The position numbers and the translations under genes are program-made. A stretch of DNA of 64,000 bases, taken from Rana temporaria (Eukaryota > Chordata > Amphibia > Anura > Ranidae). The notes under the pieces are model-generated. The model had not been told where the DNA came from, searched no databases, and was given only the letters and a program-made list of their open reading frames with translations. Of the stretch, positions 43,101-54,265 are shown piece by piece; positions within the stretch are counted from its first letter, which is position 1, and each line of letters opens with the position of its first letter. Location: positions 182,912,278-182,976,277 of the forward strand of contig NC_053492.1 in NCBI RefSeq assembly GCF_905171775.1. The letters run 5' to 3'.

Positions 43101-43183
43101 TGACACTAGGGCGGCTCTGGGGGGCCCCATACAACATTTTGCTATGGGGCCCTGTGATTTCTAGTTACGCCCCTGCCTTCAAC

Positions 43184-43639
43184 CAATTATTACTGCTCCT
43201 TCTCTTCCATTCCCCCTCCCTCACACACTGGGTCCAGCCACTAGTGAAAGCACCCATTGGCTCTGTTAAAGGAGGGAACATCAAGTAATATTTCTTGAAC
43301 TTACTAACTGCCCCCCCCCCCCCCCTTACATTTTTTTTGACAGTCAAATTTATGAATCCAATTGGATGGTGTGCATATAAACTGTGGCTGAATCAATCAC
43401 GCCGGACTAGTGCTGTGTCTATGTTTTGTAACATGTGAGTCCTGTCTGTCATTTGTGTTCATGGTAGTAATCTATTTCTTTTAAATGATTCCAATTTTTC
43501 TATAACTGCACTTTTTGTACTATTTTGATACTGGAATACAATTAATTTGTATCATACTTTTGTTTAGATCATCAATTGTTGCTAAAAGTAACCCCTTTCT
43601 AACTAGCCTCCCCCTAGGCTATTACCTCTCCCCATTTCC
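43184..43639. other. Unrecognised sequence within the Tc1 element
   Basis: It lies between the hAT duplication and the point where Tc1 transposase similarity resumes. It has a C-run at 43,310-43,325. It may be a further insertion or diverged Tc1 sequence; no ends were found. Confidence 0.4.
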
Positions 43640-43960
43640 TCCTTTTTATAGCCATCCTTGATGAAAACCTGCTTCCGAGTGCTGTTGACCTCAGACTAGG
43701 GCGAAGGTTCGTCATACAACAGGACAACAACCCTAAGTACATGGCCAAGAAAACAAAGGAGTGTCTAAGGGACAACTCTGTGAATGTCCTTAAGTGGCCC
43801 ATCCAGAGCCCAGACTTGAACCCAATTGAATATCCTCTGGAAAGATCTGAAAATGGCAGTGCACCGATGCTCCCCATCCAACCTGATGGAGCTTGAGAGG
43901 TCCTGCATAAAAGAAGTGTGCCAAGCTTGTAGCATCATACTCAAAAAGACTTGAGGCTGT
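43640..43960 (+). pseudogene. Tc1 transposase C-terminal remnant
   Basis: Translated in pieces, it shows 'LDENLLPSAVDLRLGRRFVI', then 'QQDNNPKYMAKKTKECLRDN', then 'NVLKWPIQSPDLNPIEY'. These contain the second Asp (QQDN) and the Glu (NPIE) of the DD34E catalytic triad. The first catalytic Asp region is missing. The frame degenerates after 'NPIEY'. It belongs with the N-terminal piece at 39,700. Confidence 0.8.
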
Positions 43961-44191
43961 AATTGGTGCCAAAGGTGCTTCAACAAAGTATTGAGCAAAG
44001 GCTGTGAATACTTGTGTGCATGGGATTCTTTTTTGTTTGTTTGAAATCTTTGTAAATTTATTAAAAATAATCTTCAATCTTATTTCAGTTGTTGTTTATA
44101 GGGTATTGTTTGTAGAATTTTGAGGAAAATATTTAATCTAACAAAATGTGGAAAAAGTGAAGCGCTGTGAATACTTTTCGAATGCACTGTA

Positions 44192-45284
44192 GTTGGCTTC
44201 TTTAGAAAGCCACCTAGTGTCCTTCTGTTGCTAGGACTTAGCCTGGCAATTTTTTTTCCCAATTTGACCATTAAATGTGCATGGAATATAACATTTACCC
44301 TTTTATAAATAGCATAGATATTACAGTGTGCAACTTTTCCCATTGACGAATAGACCCTGGAAAATGTCAGAGACTATTGTTTACACCCAGCAAATGTTTG
44401 TCTAATATAGTGGATGTTCAGTAAAAGTACAAGGAGTAATTAAATATGTGCTTATGATTAGCTTACTATCACTCCCTTTTGTGGCCAAGTTGTTCTGAGA
44501 CTCAAGCATTACACCAAACCATGGACTTTTAGTGGCCAACTACAAAGATTTATTTTTTTCACACATTTAACAAGCATGCTTGTAAAAAATGTGAAAGTGA
44601 TTATAAATTACTACAATAAAAACTCAACATGCTCATGGAAAATGCCTTATCCCTGTGTAATCCCTGTGTGATAAGGGGTCAGGTAGACATGTCACCTCAT
44701 CCTAAGCGCTCGACAATAAAAACAAATAAGCCATTTTCTTTTGATTTCATCACTTTACCTATCCTTTTTAAAATAAGGATATATAAAAGTTTACAAAAAA
44801 AAAAAACCTTCAAGTGTTTTAACAGCACATATCTATGCAAGTGTTCTGTGCATTTTTATTATATTATCTTACCTTTTTCTTGTACAGAGATTTTCTTCAC
44901 TTTCACTCATAGCTAGTGATCTACTAGTTCCACCTTGACTTGCTTCAAGCATTACTTCAATCTAAAATTAAATTGAAATGAAATAGCTGCTTGTAATTTA
45001 TAGTAACACATTTCCAGTAGCATAGCATCTTAAGTGTGCACAATGATTAAATCTATGTGAATTTATTTCTAACCGCTCTATTATATGAGGACAAAACTTA
45101 ATTCCTCAATTGAATCAACAGTGTTATCAAACCACATCTGCAAAGTGGATGACAATTCCCACATACAAATCTTATTGTAGAAAATACAGCTTCTGTTTAT
45201 TCATTAAAAGCACATAATGAATGCTTAAAAAAAATGAGTTTCATGGACAGGGTCTTGCTCAATGTTTTACTTTTATCCTGTTAC
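44192..45284. other. No gene recognised
   Basis: AT-rich sequence without repeats or coding frames that I can support. Confidence 0.4.
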
Positions 45285-45430
45285 ATTAAGGCCCCATGCA
45301 CACGAGACGCAGATGCAAACGCATCTAAACACACGTTTTCAAACGCAAAAAACTGCGTTTAAAACGCCAGTTTTTGCCGCGAATTTCGCAGCGTTTTACC
45401 GCGTTTGCGTTTATAAGCGTTTGGTTAAGA
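45285..45430. mobile_element. One end of a 'gcccccatgcacacg'-type MITE
   Basis: 'taaggccccatgcacacgag' and 'cgcagatgcaaacgcatcta' with repeated 'aacgc' blocks resemble the left half of a MITE of the 'tgcacacg' group. The other end is missing, so the copy is truncated. Confidence 0.5.
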
Positions 45431-45952
45431 AACATCACAAGACCCTCCCTAAGCTCAAAAAACAGTATTGGGTTTTGTAAAAATGTGCAAAGAGTCGAGA
45501 ATAATGTTTCAAAGATGGCATTCTTTATTTACTGGGACAGACCCACAACATCAAACAATGTGAAGGTAATATACTCTGGACCTAAAGCTAAAATGTATGG
45601 GTTTTTCTTTGATTCTGTTCCTTATAAAATAGGATGAGGGAAAGATGACCATTATCTCCTAATTATTTTGGGACATTTTTGGAAAGTATAAGGCCAAGCC
45701 CACCTGTTTTAGGCATAAGATACATCAGGAAAGAATATGTTTAACTCTTTTGCAGATAATATACTGCTCAGAAATAACGTTACCTTATCAGCAAACTTGA
45801 GAAATTTGTCTCCCTAACAGATTTTAAAATCGGCTGAGATAAATCAAAATTTCTGAACATAGGTATTAAGAGTCAAATCATATACTCAGCTACACTATGA
45901 ATTCCAAATCTTTGGCAAGCCCAGCAAATAGGCTATTAGTGTTTGAATTTAG
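45431..45952. other. No gene recognised
   Basis: AT-rich, ordinary sequence up to the minisatellite. Confidence 0.35.
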
Positions 45953-46215
45953 TAGGAGGGGGATGATAGTGTCTGTACTGGGGGATATACCTGGGGGGGA
46001 TTATTGTCTGAATTGAGGGGTTAGTACAAAAGGAGGGGGATGACGGTGTCTGTACTGGGGGGGGGGGGTTATTGTATGAATTGAGGGGTATGTACAAAAG
46101 TAGGGGGATGATCGTGTCTGTACTGGGGAATATACACTGGGGGGGGGGGGGATTTTTGTCTTAATTGAGGGGTTTGTACAAAAGGAGGGGGATGATGGTG
46201 TCTGTACTGAGGGGT
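45953..46215. repeat. Four-copy tandem repeat (units ~70-84 bp), G-rich
   Basis: 'aggagggggatgat' + 'agtgtctgtactggg' starts near 45,953, 46,030, 46,100 and 46,183, each followed by a G-run and 'attgaggggt'. The length differences lie mainly in the G-runs. Minus-strand frames are Pro/Thr/Gln-rich translations of the array. Confidence 0.85.
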
Positions 46216-46434
46216 CTGGACCATATACATTTTGAACTGAGCCACTGTGGTTCCTTTCAGGCTGTGACAATACCATCCCAATTATGAAACTGAGCTCCCG
46301 TTTTCCTCTGTATACACAGAGCTAAAGATGGTATCTAATATCTTCTCCTTGTCTCCAGGAAGTCGCCTACATGTTCACACCTAATCTTTTTTTACTATAA
46401 ATATATTTAAACAGTTTTTGGGGGTTTGTCTTAG

Positions 46435-46790
46435 GCCCCTTTCACATGTGTGGACCGTATGTCCGCATTTTCATCCATCCGTTTGCGGATGAAAACGGAA
46501 AATACATTGGTCCCTATGTGATTGCGGGTGTCAGCGGATGAACATCCGCTGACACCCGTAATCACCAGCCTCCACAAAGATCCGATTTTGCAGACGGAAG
46601 AAAACCCTATTTTTTCTTCCGTCTGCGGATCGGATGAACATGGACACACGGTCCGTGTTCATCCAACCCCCCCCCATAGGGGAGAGCGGAGAACAGACAG
46701 GGCGGTCCCTGCACAGTGTGCGGGGACCGCCCTGTCAGCCTCCGGCTCAGCGGGGATATACGGAGCGATCCCCGCTGAGCTTACGGACAC
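46435..46790. mobile_element. Harbinger-like MITE, second copy of the 27,378 family, right end lost
   Basis: It starts after TTA with 'ggcccctttcacatgtgtgg' and carries the same internal palindromes ('cattttcatccatccgtttg', 'gggcggtccctgcacagtgt', 'cggggaccgccctgtcag'). The right terminal inverted repeat is absent. After 'ttacggacacagggaggc' the sequence changes to the end of a family C repeat. Confidence 0.75.
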
Positions 46791-46915
46791 AGGGAGGCAG
46801 TGTTCAGAACAGAGAAGGATTACAGCAAAAACTAACAATAAGGACATGAAACCAGGACTGCAGTAAGGTAAAATAAGCTATTTAGCTAAAAAAAAAAATC
46901 CTTTAGTGACCCTTT
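46791..46915 (+). repeat. Family C repeat 3' fragment
   Basis: 'aggacatgaaaccaggactg', 'cagtaaggtaaaataagc' and the end 'agtgacccttta' correspond to the last part of the family C repeat at 32,835-33,180. Confidence 0.5.
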
Positions 46916-47628
46916 AATAAATATAACCTTATTAATGTTATAATAAGCTATGGGGAGTAAAATACAATCGCAGTATTAGGTGCACGCAGTGCATCTGTCA
47001 CTTTGTGTTTCTTTCTACCCATAAAGAAGTAGGTGAGAAATGAAGATCTTAGACTTTGCTTATGCTCCAGGCTGCAAGCTTATCCCTGAATGGAAACAAG
47101 GGAGTAGAGCAGGAGAGCCACATGCAGCCCTCAGGGCTGCCAGTTGGACATCAATATTTAAAAGCTGCATCAAACACACAGTATCATTTACCTTTATTCC
47201 ACCTTTTGTCTTCTTATTGTTCCTTTTTCTGGCCAGATCAGCTTCAGAGAGAGATTTTGGAGGGGCACATGGGACATCTGGTACTCTTCGTGTTGTGGCT
47301 GCAAATTAAATTTACATTAGAATCATTTTTGTATATAATGAAAAATAAAGCGGATATGTGATTATTTTACTTCATTTTCAGCAAGGGAATGTACCTAGTT
47401 GCCCATATTGTAAAGAAACATATCTATTTTAGAAGTTTGTCCCACAGGTACACTTGGTTCCAAGGTTTTATGATCTGTTATTTAGCAGTAATGCCCACTG
47501 TATGCGTTCTTTATTAAACCTAAAACAGATGGTACAGACCCATTCCTTTCAGCTCACGGTAATTCTGCATTGCCACTGGTTCCGACTCTCTTCTTCCCTT
47601 TATTCAGACCTCAATAGTAAGGCTGATT
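46916..47628. other. No gene recognised
   Basis: Ordinary AT-rich sequence. An open frame at 47,040-47,309 shows no family I know and overlaps another frame on the same strand, so I leave it uncalled. Confidence 0.35.
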
Positions 47629-47636
47629 GTGTAGAC

Positions 47637-47821
47637 CAGTGGTTCCCCCCTCCTCTCCTCAGGACCCACTAACAGGCCAATTTTTAAGTATTACCTTGGG
47701 GAGATACAGACTAGAATACGGCAATCACTGAGCAGCAAATGATATCACCTGTCATGTATTTCAGTTATCCTGCAAACCTGGCCTGTTAGTGGGTCCTGAA
47801 GACAGGAGTCGAGAACCACTG
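47637..47821. mobile_element. Short hAT MITE with perfect 8-bp duplication
   Basis: The ends 'cagtggttc' and 'gaaccactg' are a perfect 9-bp inverted repeat, flanked by 'gtgtagac' (47,629-47,636 and 47,822-47,829). The subterminal blocks 'aggacccactaacaggcc' and 'ggcctgttagtgggtcct' are also mirrored, so the element folds almost end to end. 185 bp, non-coding. Confidence 0.9.
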
Positions 47822-47829
47822 GTGTAGAC

Positions 47830-48337
47830 CCTTGAGCCCGTAACTGGCAGAAGTTCTTACTGTTTTTTATGACCCTCAGTTGTGCTGTTTGCTACTCTTT
47901 GTGCACAATAGCTACTGTCATCTAACGCAATGCTTTTACTGTCGTATTATGCTAACCTTTTATTTTATTTATTTATTACAGATACTTGTCATTTTGCCAC
48001 ATTCTTTAAGAAAATCTCTCTAAAACAGATAGATGGGGTTCATGTAAGAAATAGAACATTAAAAATAAGAACTCCAATTAAGTTAAAGCTGGACTCTGGA
48101 ATAAGCAAAATGTATCTACGTGCAAGTGGCATTCACATACAATGCCCCTTGTACAATGTGTATTCTTAATTGAATGTGGGGTGTGCTTTGTGTATTTTCA
48201 GATAGCTGCAGTAATCCAGTGTAACAACTTGCCTCTGTGCAGGAGCTTCCTTTATTAAATATATGTTTCTGTTGCTTTCCCCCCTTTTGCAGGGTGATTG
48301 ATCTTGATTGATCTTGTATCTCCCCCCCCCCCCCTTT
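47830..48337. other. No gene recognised
   Basis: AT-rich sequence with a C-run at 48,322-48,335 next to the following repeat. Confidence 0.35.
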
Positions 48338-48557
48338 TTCACATTTTTGGGACCATTGTCCTTTTCACAGCGAAAAGTGCTATAAAAATGCACTGATTAC
48401 TGTGAAAATGACAATGGCAGTGAAGGGGTTAACCACTAGGGGGCGCTGTAGGGCTTAAGTGTGACCTAATGTGTGTTTCTTACTGTAAGGGGGCAGGGCT
48501 GGACGTGTGACATCACTGATCGTCGTTCCCTATATCAGGGAACAGACGATCACTGCC

Positions 48558-49135
48558 ACAGAGAATGAGTGAGTGAGAGAGTGAAAAACTTATATAGCAC
48601 TACACATGCGAACTGAATCGCCTCTGGGCGCTTGTTTGAGCACATTCTCCCTTGAGCTCAGAAGAGGTGGGTTTTGATCTTTCTCCTAAAGACCAAATGG
48701 TTCTCCTCCAACCGAATGGAGGTTGGTAAAGTGTTCCAAAGTCGCGGGCCTTGGACAGCGAATCTTCTTTCTCCTTTGGACTTGTATCTGGTTTTGGGGA
48801 TGTGGAGTAAATTTTGGTTGGAGGATCGCAGAACGTGATTGGGGTTGTAGGCTTTTATTTTTTCGCATAGGTATCGGGGGGCATTTCCCCAAATACATTT
48901 ATGCGTTAGACAGAGTGCTTTGAAAGTGATTCTGTCTTTCACTGGCAGCCAGTGAAGGCTTCTCAGTGATGGGGAGATTGATTCACATGGTTTTTTCCCA
49001 GTCACAAGTCGCACGGCCGTATTCTGAACGACCTGCAGGCGCGTGATTTGGTACTTTGGGAGTCCGAGGTAAAGGGCATTTGCATAATCCAGTCTGGAGT
49101 TAACAATTGTTCCCACCACGGTTTGTTTACACTCA
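48558..49135 (-). mobile_element. L2-type LINE 3' end, 5'-truncated, nested in family A
   Basis: Minus-strand orientation. The 3' tail reads (on the minus strand) 'gtgctatataagtttttcac' followed by a short (ctca)n microsatellite, typical of L2/CR1-group LINEs that end in short repeats rather than poly(A). The coding remnant is described separately. The 5' truncation is near 49,135. A second 3' end of the same family is at 57,822-58,060. Confidence 0.8.
48658..49131 (-). pseudogene. LINE reverse transcriptase C-terminal part
   Basis: A minus-strand open frame of about 158 residues with 'VNSRLDYANALYLGLPKYQI', 'LQVVQNTAVRLVTG', 'LRSLHWLPVKDRITFKALCL', 'RRFAVQGPRLWNTLPTSIR' and the end 'FRRKIKTHLF'. 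This is the conserved C-terminal region of L2/CR1-group ORF2 proteins, downstream of the RT catalytic core. The reading frame is intact to its natural stop, suggesting a fairly recent insertion, but the 5' part of ORF2, including all catalytic residues, is absent. Confidence 0.85.
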
Positions 49136-49350
49136 CCTCTCCCCATTCATCCGCTCCTGTGACCCGATCGTAGGACACCGGCGGCGATCGGGTCCGCGGT
49201 CACGGAGCTTCGGACTGTGACGCGAGCGCACCGGCGGCGCGCTCGTGACCCACGGCTGGGCTCTTAAAGAGGACGTATATATACGTCCATGTGCCCAGCC
49301 GTGCCATTCTGTCGACGTATATAGTCGTGCGGCGGTCCTTAAGTGGTTAA

Positions 49351-49771
49351 CACACACCTTGCCACTTAGTCTCACAAGAGCACCTTTCCTTTTTTCTGAG
49401 GACTTATTTCCTTTTGTTTGTTTCGTATACTAAGAGGAAGTCTCAGATGCCTATGCCTATCTACCCTTAATGGGACTAGGATGGACAAGGGGTACTTCTA
49501 TCTTTGCTACTTCACTGTGTTTTCTAGTTGACAAAAATAAAATGTTAATTAAAAAGATAACACTCTCAGCACATTGTAAACTGATACAATCCCATTACAG
49601 CCACTTATGAGAACAGCTTTTGGGTGTGGTTATAGGATCCTGGTAATCAGGGGGATTGTATGACTCCAAAGGTATCTGTAAAATTAATAAGAAGTAAGAG
49701 ACTTTCATATAAGTGGTGCTGATAAAGGTAAATATAAACCCTTATACCATTGGAGAATATGGAAGAAGTAA
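49351..49771. other. No gene recognised
   Basis: AT-rich spacer between elements. Confidence 0.35.
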
Positions 49772-50198
49772 GGGCTCATTATGGGCTAGTTTACACTTGC
49801 TTCAAAACATGGCTTTGGACACACTGTGTTAAAGCTCTCTGAACGCCAGTCAAAGTTCCTGTCACTAAAAAAAATGGTTAGTTTTCAGTCCTGTTTACAC
49901 CTTGCTTTTGCTTGATGCTTCGATGAGGCTTCGGTGGAGCGTTGATGGGGCTTAGATGAGCCTTTGGTGGGGCTTCAAGCAAGCTTTGCCTTAGACCATC
50001 TATGGAGGCATTGAAGCACCACTAAAGCTACATGGGGTATAATTTTTGAAGCAAAAGCAAGGTTTAAACAGGACTGTAAGCTAACCAATTTATTTAGTGA
50101 CGGGAGCTTTGACTAGCGTTCAGAGAGCTTTAACAAAGCATGTCCGAAGCCTTGTTTTGAAGCAAGTGTAAACTAAACGTTAATGTGTAAATGAGCCC
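49772..50198. mobile_element. Palindromic MITE, two-layered inverted ends
   Basis: The outer ends 'gggctcatta' and 'aaatgagccc' are flanked by TAA on the left and TTA on the right. Just inside, 'gctagtttacacttgcttca' is mirrored by 'tgaagcaagtgtaaactaaa'. The arms continue for about 85 bp ('aaagctctctgaacgccagt' / 'actagcgttcagagagcttt'). Near the centre are repeats of 'gaggcttcggtggagcg' type. Confidence 0.7.
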
Positions 50199-50268
50199 TT
50201 ACACTTGCACTTTCAATTAATTATATCTGTATAAATGGTCTCGGCTGTTTTCCAGTCTGAACTCTGTA

Positions 50269-51480
50269 CAACTGTGACCAAAAGTTTTGAGAATGACACA
50301 AATATATTTTCTGCTGCTTCAGTGTTTTTAGATCTTTTTGTCAGATGTTACTATGGTATACTGAAATATAATTCAAACATTTCATAAGTGTCAAAGGCGT
50401 TTATTGACAATGACATTTATGCAAAGAGTCAACATTTGCAGCGTTAAACCTTCATTTTTGAGACCTTCGCAATTCGCCTTGGCATGCTGTCAATCGACTC
50501 CTGGGCCACATCCTGACTGATTGCAGCCCATTCTTGCATAATCAATGCTTGGAGTTTGTCATAATTTTTTTTTTTGTTCACCGCCTCTTGAGGATTGACC
50601 ACAAGTTCTAAATGGGATTAAGGTCTGAGGAGTTTCCTGGCCATAGACCCAAAATGTCCATGTTTTGTTCTCCAAGCCACTTGGTTATCACTTTGGCTTT
50701 ATGGCAAGATGCTTTCTATTGTGCTGGAAAAGGCATTGTTCCTCACCAAACTGTTCTTGGATGGTTGGGAGAAGTTGCTCTCGGAGGATTTTTTTGTACC
50801 ATTCTTTTTTTTTTTTTTTTTATATGGCTGTGTTCTTAGGCAAAATTGTGAGTGAGCCCACTCCCTAGGCTGAGAAGCAATCCCACACATGAATGGACTC
50901 AGGATGCTTTACTGTTGGCATGACACAAGACTGATATTAGCACTCACCTTTTCTTCTCCTGACAAGATTTTTTCCGAATGCCCCAAACAATCAGAAAGGG
51001 AATTCGTCAGAGAAAATGACTTTACCCCAGTCCTCAGCAATCCAATACCTGTACCTTTTGCAGATATCTGTCTGTCCCTGATGTTTTTTCTGAAGTAGCT
51101 ATTTTGATGCCCTTCTCAACACCAAGCCATCCTCAAAAAGTCTTCTCCTCATTGTAGGTGCAGATGCACTCACACCTGCCTGCTGCCATTTCTGAGCAAG
51201 CTCTACATTGGAAGTGCCCCGATCCTGCTACTGAATCAACTGTTGGAGACAGTCCTGGCACTTGCTGGACTTTCTTGGGCTCCCTGAAACCTTCACAAAT
51301 GCAGTGGAAATATTTATTTTGGGATTAAGTTCATTTTAATGGCAAAGAGAGATGTTGCAATTAATAGTAATTCATCTGATTACTCTTCATAACATTCAGT
51401 ATATGCAAATTGCTATCATACTAAGGCAGCAGACTTTGAAAATTAATATGTGTCATTCTCAAAACTTTTGGCAACGACTG
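50269..51480 (-). mobile_element. Decayed Tc1/mariner-type transposon with ~35-bp inverted ends
   Basis: The left end has 'accaaaagttttgagaatga' + 'cacaaatat', mirrored at the right end by 'tcattctcaaaacttttgg' + 'caacgactg', with TA on both sides. Scattered minus-strand pieces such as 'NSLVRNNAFSST' correspond to a heavily mutated transposase. The body ('attgcagcccattcttgcat', 'gttgggagaagttgctctcg') is a known vertebrate Tc1-like sequence type. No usable reading frame remains. Confidence 0.78.
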
Positions 51481-51709
51481 TAAGATTGGTCATACATACA
51501 GTTGTGCTCATAAGCTCCTATAGCTTATTTCAAGCAGACTAGCTAGCTAGTCAGACTGGCTTTGAAAACAATGTCATTTTTGACAGTTCCCATGTTTGCA
51601 CATGTTCCCGTTCAAAGTGTGGTTTGACAGCCACAGAATGTCACCATTAGGAATAAGAAGAATGAAGTCCATAAACTTTTGGCTAAAACCAGTATATTTT
51701 ATTAGTACG

Positions 51710-52126
51710 CAGTGGCGGCCGGCCCCTAACCTCCATGCGGGGTGCTGGACGCATGGATTTCTATTAAGTTTTTCTTTCTTTTTTTAAGCACATGATTTAA
51801 AGCCTGAGACTCTAATTGGCTTCAAAAAGGTTGGGCTCAGCACTGCCCCCTGAGCCCTCCCACTTGTGACATTAGCGAATCAACATTATCTTCCTGCTTC
51901 TCCTCCCGGCTCATCAGGACAGGAAGCGGGTCCTAAGACCGGATTGGCCAGGAGGAGAAGCGACTAGCATTGGCCGGGAGGAGAAGTGACCGTTTTGGCT
52001 AGGAGGAGAAGCCCAGGAAGTTTCTTGTGACCTGGATGGGGTAAGTGCAGGGCTGGCAGGCGGGAAGTTTGTTTGCCGCCCCCCCCCCCCCAAAAAAAAG
52101 GTGCAATAGGCTTCAAATGGCCACTG
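51710..52126. mobile_element. hAT-like MITE ('cagtggcggcc' ends)
   Basis: The left end 'cagtggcggccggcccct' and right end 'aatggccactg' fit the hAT terminal pattern. The internal region contains three variants of 'ggaggagaagcgactagcattggcc', a short tandem. The two 8-bp flanks do not match, so the target duplication has mutated or the right end is misplaced. Confidence 0.55.
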
Positions 52127-53260
52127 ATGTTTGGGGAAGCTTCTCCGAACTATCCTAAACATGTTATTGTGACAAAGACATCAGCTAACATGTCTAATTC
52201 TTTTTATATGATTTTCACACAAAGGAAAAAATTGTGAAAGAATTAAGCAGCATTATACAAATAGTGATTAAATATAAAATAGTTCATATTTACCTGACCA
52301 AAAGTTTTTTTTTTTTTTTTACTCTTAATAGACAAATGGAAATACAAAAATTGTATTTAAAAAAAAAAATACAAAAACATTGATACATTACTACATTTAT
52401 TTGTTATTAGTTACTTTTACTGACGCATAAAGCACAAAAGAGTAGATTCAGAAGCATGCAGGCGTTATTTTTATTGCATAAAGATATGTCCTCCACAAAT
52501 TGGATTTAAGTTAGTTTGCTATTCATAGCTTTAAAATCACACAGCAATTTTCCGGGATAAGCAGGACCCCTTTATCAAGGGATGTGTGATATTGTAATTG
52601 AATGCAAAATCTTTATATTACTAACGTAAATACATACATGAGAAATAAGCACTATTTTATGCAAAAAAAAAAAAAAAAAAGGATATTTAACTGCTGAAAA
52701 ACCTCTACCTCTAATAAATCTGTATTATATTACGACCGCACATGGCTCATTGTCCTCACAATTACCTCCAGGCAGAAGCTAGTGATATATTTTACGGAGT
52801 AGCAATGTGTGATAACCTTCTGTGAAAGAGATCATTTTTTTTTTTTTATACTTTATTATCCTCTAAGAAAAACACATCTCATGATGGACAGTATCGTCTG
52901 TATGAGGTCATACTGTAAACTCAGCTGTGTATAATATAAATCGTCTAAACTTGTGTAAATATGAGCAGTTGGTTTAATCAAAAGAATATTGATGCGCTCA
53001 TGAACTGTTTACATTTATACCATAATTAACCATAAACTTCCCATATTTATATCCACTTCTGTAAAATTCCACCATGCTACCACCAGTCCATGGTGTATTC
53101 ATACTCACAATCTGTAATATTAGAAAGAAGCTGACTAGTCTAATTATTTAGTTCTCAACCAAGATATATGTAGTCTAGGGGCACTTCTGACTGCTTTGTG
53201 GGATATTTTTTATAGTAAATTCATTATAAAAGTTAGGATGTTTAGCATATAATATATATA
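52127..53260. other. No gene recognised
   Basis: Very AT-rich, with A/T homopolymers (52,303-52,320; 52,661-52,680; 52,835-52,848). No coding frame or repeat ends. Confidence 0.4.
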
Positions 53261-53306
53261 CTATATTGCCAAAAAGTATTGTGACGCCTGCCTTTACACA
53301 TACATA

Positions 53307-54039
53307 GGGCCGGATTCAGAAAGAATCGCGTATCTTTCTGCGGGCGTAGCGCATCTAGTATGCGCTACGCTGCCGTAACTAAGTCAGGCGAGTACCGTAT
53401 TCAGAAACAATTTGCGTCCTTCGTTACGGCGGTGTAGCGTATATGGGCCGGCGTAAGCCCACGTAATTCAAAGTAGGTTGGCAGTGGGCGTGTTTTATTA
53501 AAATGAACCGTGACCCCATGCAAATGAGGGGCTGAACGAACGGCGCATGCGCGCGCATGCTCACAGTCACGTTGCAAATACTCCCCAAGATTGGTCGGCT
53601 CAATGCTTAGTCGACGTGAACGTAACTTACGCCCAGCCCCATTCACGTACGACTTACGCAAACGACGTAAAATACGACGCTGTTCCGACGTCCATACCTT
53701 AACATGACTTACCGCTGCTTTATGAGGGGTAAAGTTACGCCGGACCGACGCCTTACGTAAACGGCGTAGCTAAATCCGATGGGCGCAAGTGCGTTTCTGA
53801 ATCGGCGTATCTACCTAATTTGCATATTCGACGTGGAAATATACGGAAGCGCCCCTAGCGGCCAGCGTAAATATGCACCTAAGATACGACAGCGTAAGAG
53901 ACTTACGTTGTTGTATCTTGGAGAAAAACAAACGTAAATGCCTTTCTGAATAGGCGTAAAGATGCGACGGCGCACGTTTTAAATTACGGCAGCGTATCTG
54001 GAGATATACGCTGCCGTAAATCGCTTCTGAATCCGGCCC
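53307..54039. mobile_element. 733-bp MITE with 'gggccggattcag' ends
   Basis: The perfect 13-bp inverted ends 'gggccggattcag' and 'ctgaatccggccc' interrupt the Tc1 element. The flanks read 'acata' on the left and 'atgaa' on the right, so the target duplication is 2-3 bp and ambiguous. The body is unusually rich in 'tacg', 'cgta' and 'cgtaa' words, and 'ttctgaat..cg' recurs internally (53,795; 53,943), suggesting the element was built from repeated terminal-like units. Non-coding. Confidence 0.8.
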
Positions 54040-54265
54040 ATGAACTTTAAAGGCATCCCAGTCTTTGTCCATAGGGTTCAATATTGAGTTGGCCCACTCT
54101 TTTCAGCTATAACAGCTTCAACTCTTCTGGAAAGGCTGTCCACAAGATTTAGGAGTGTGTCTATGGGAATGTTTGACCATTCTTCCAGAAGTGCATTTGT
54201 GAGGTCAGGCACTGAGGTGGACTAGAAGGACTGGCTCACAGTCTCCATTCTAATTCATCCCAAAG

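Larger units (their letters stand above)
39880..43175. mobile_element. 3.3-kb hAT-type element with perfect 8-bp target duplication
   Basis: The left end 'cagtggcggaactacca' and right end 'gtagttacgcccctg' (with one extra base in the motif 'tagttacgc') are inverted termini of the 'caggggcgtaacta' hAT type, with subterminal 'gggccc' blocks. It is flanked exactly by 'ccttcaac' at 39,872-39,879 and 43,176-43,183, and lies inside the Tc1 element. Contents: a palindromic MITE (40,587-40,798), a minisatellite (41,505-42,110) and a second tandem array (42,930-43,100). I find no hAT transposase, so it is a non-autonomous element that has gathered cargo. Confidence 0.88.
39312..44189 (+). mobile_element. 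Tc1-like transposon split by a hAT element
   Basis: It begins 'cagtgcatctggaaagtatt' and 'cacagcgcttcactttttt', and ends 'agtgaagcgctgtgaatact' + 'tttcgaatgcactg', inverted ends of a Tc1 family, flanked by TA (39,310-39,311 and 44,190-44,191). Transposase remnants lie at 39,700-39,879 and 43,640-43,960. It is interrupted by the hAT element 39,880-43,175 and by unrecognised sequence at about 43,184-43,630. The latter may be another insertion, because normal Tc1 elements of this family are about 1.6 kb. Confidence 0.87.
48338..49350 (+). repeat. Family A repeat split by a LINE fragment
   Basis: 'acatttttgggaccattgtc', 'tgaaggggttaaccactagg', 'gggcgctgtagggctt' and 'tgacatcactgatcgtcg' run up to about 48,557. 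After the LINE the same repeat continues with 'acacctc'-like 'ctcacctctccccattc', 'gacccgatcgtagg', 'cacggctgggctcttaa' and ends 'cggtccttaagtggttaa'. The copy at 1,640-2,041 has related blocks in the same order without the LINE. Confidence 0.7.

Noticed and set aside
42794..43288. 164-residue frame with GTGHAVW repeats
   Set aside because: The 21-bp tandem array is a multiple of three, so it stays open by construction. It spans the hAT right end and Tc1 sequence, so it is not one gene.
47040..47361. Two overlapping frames of 89 and 101 residues on the plus strand
   Set aside because: No recognisable motif, no splice or start context, and two frames compete over the same bases.
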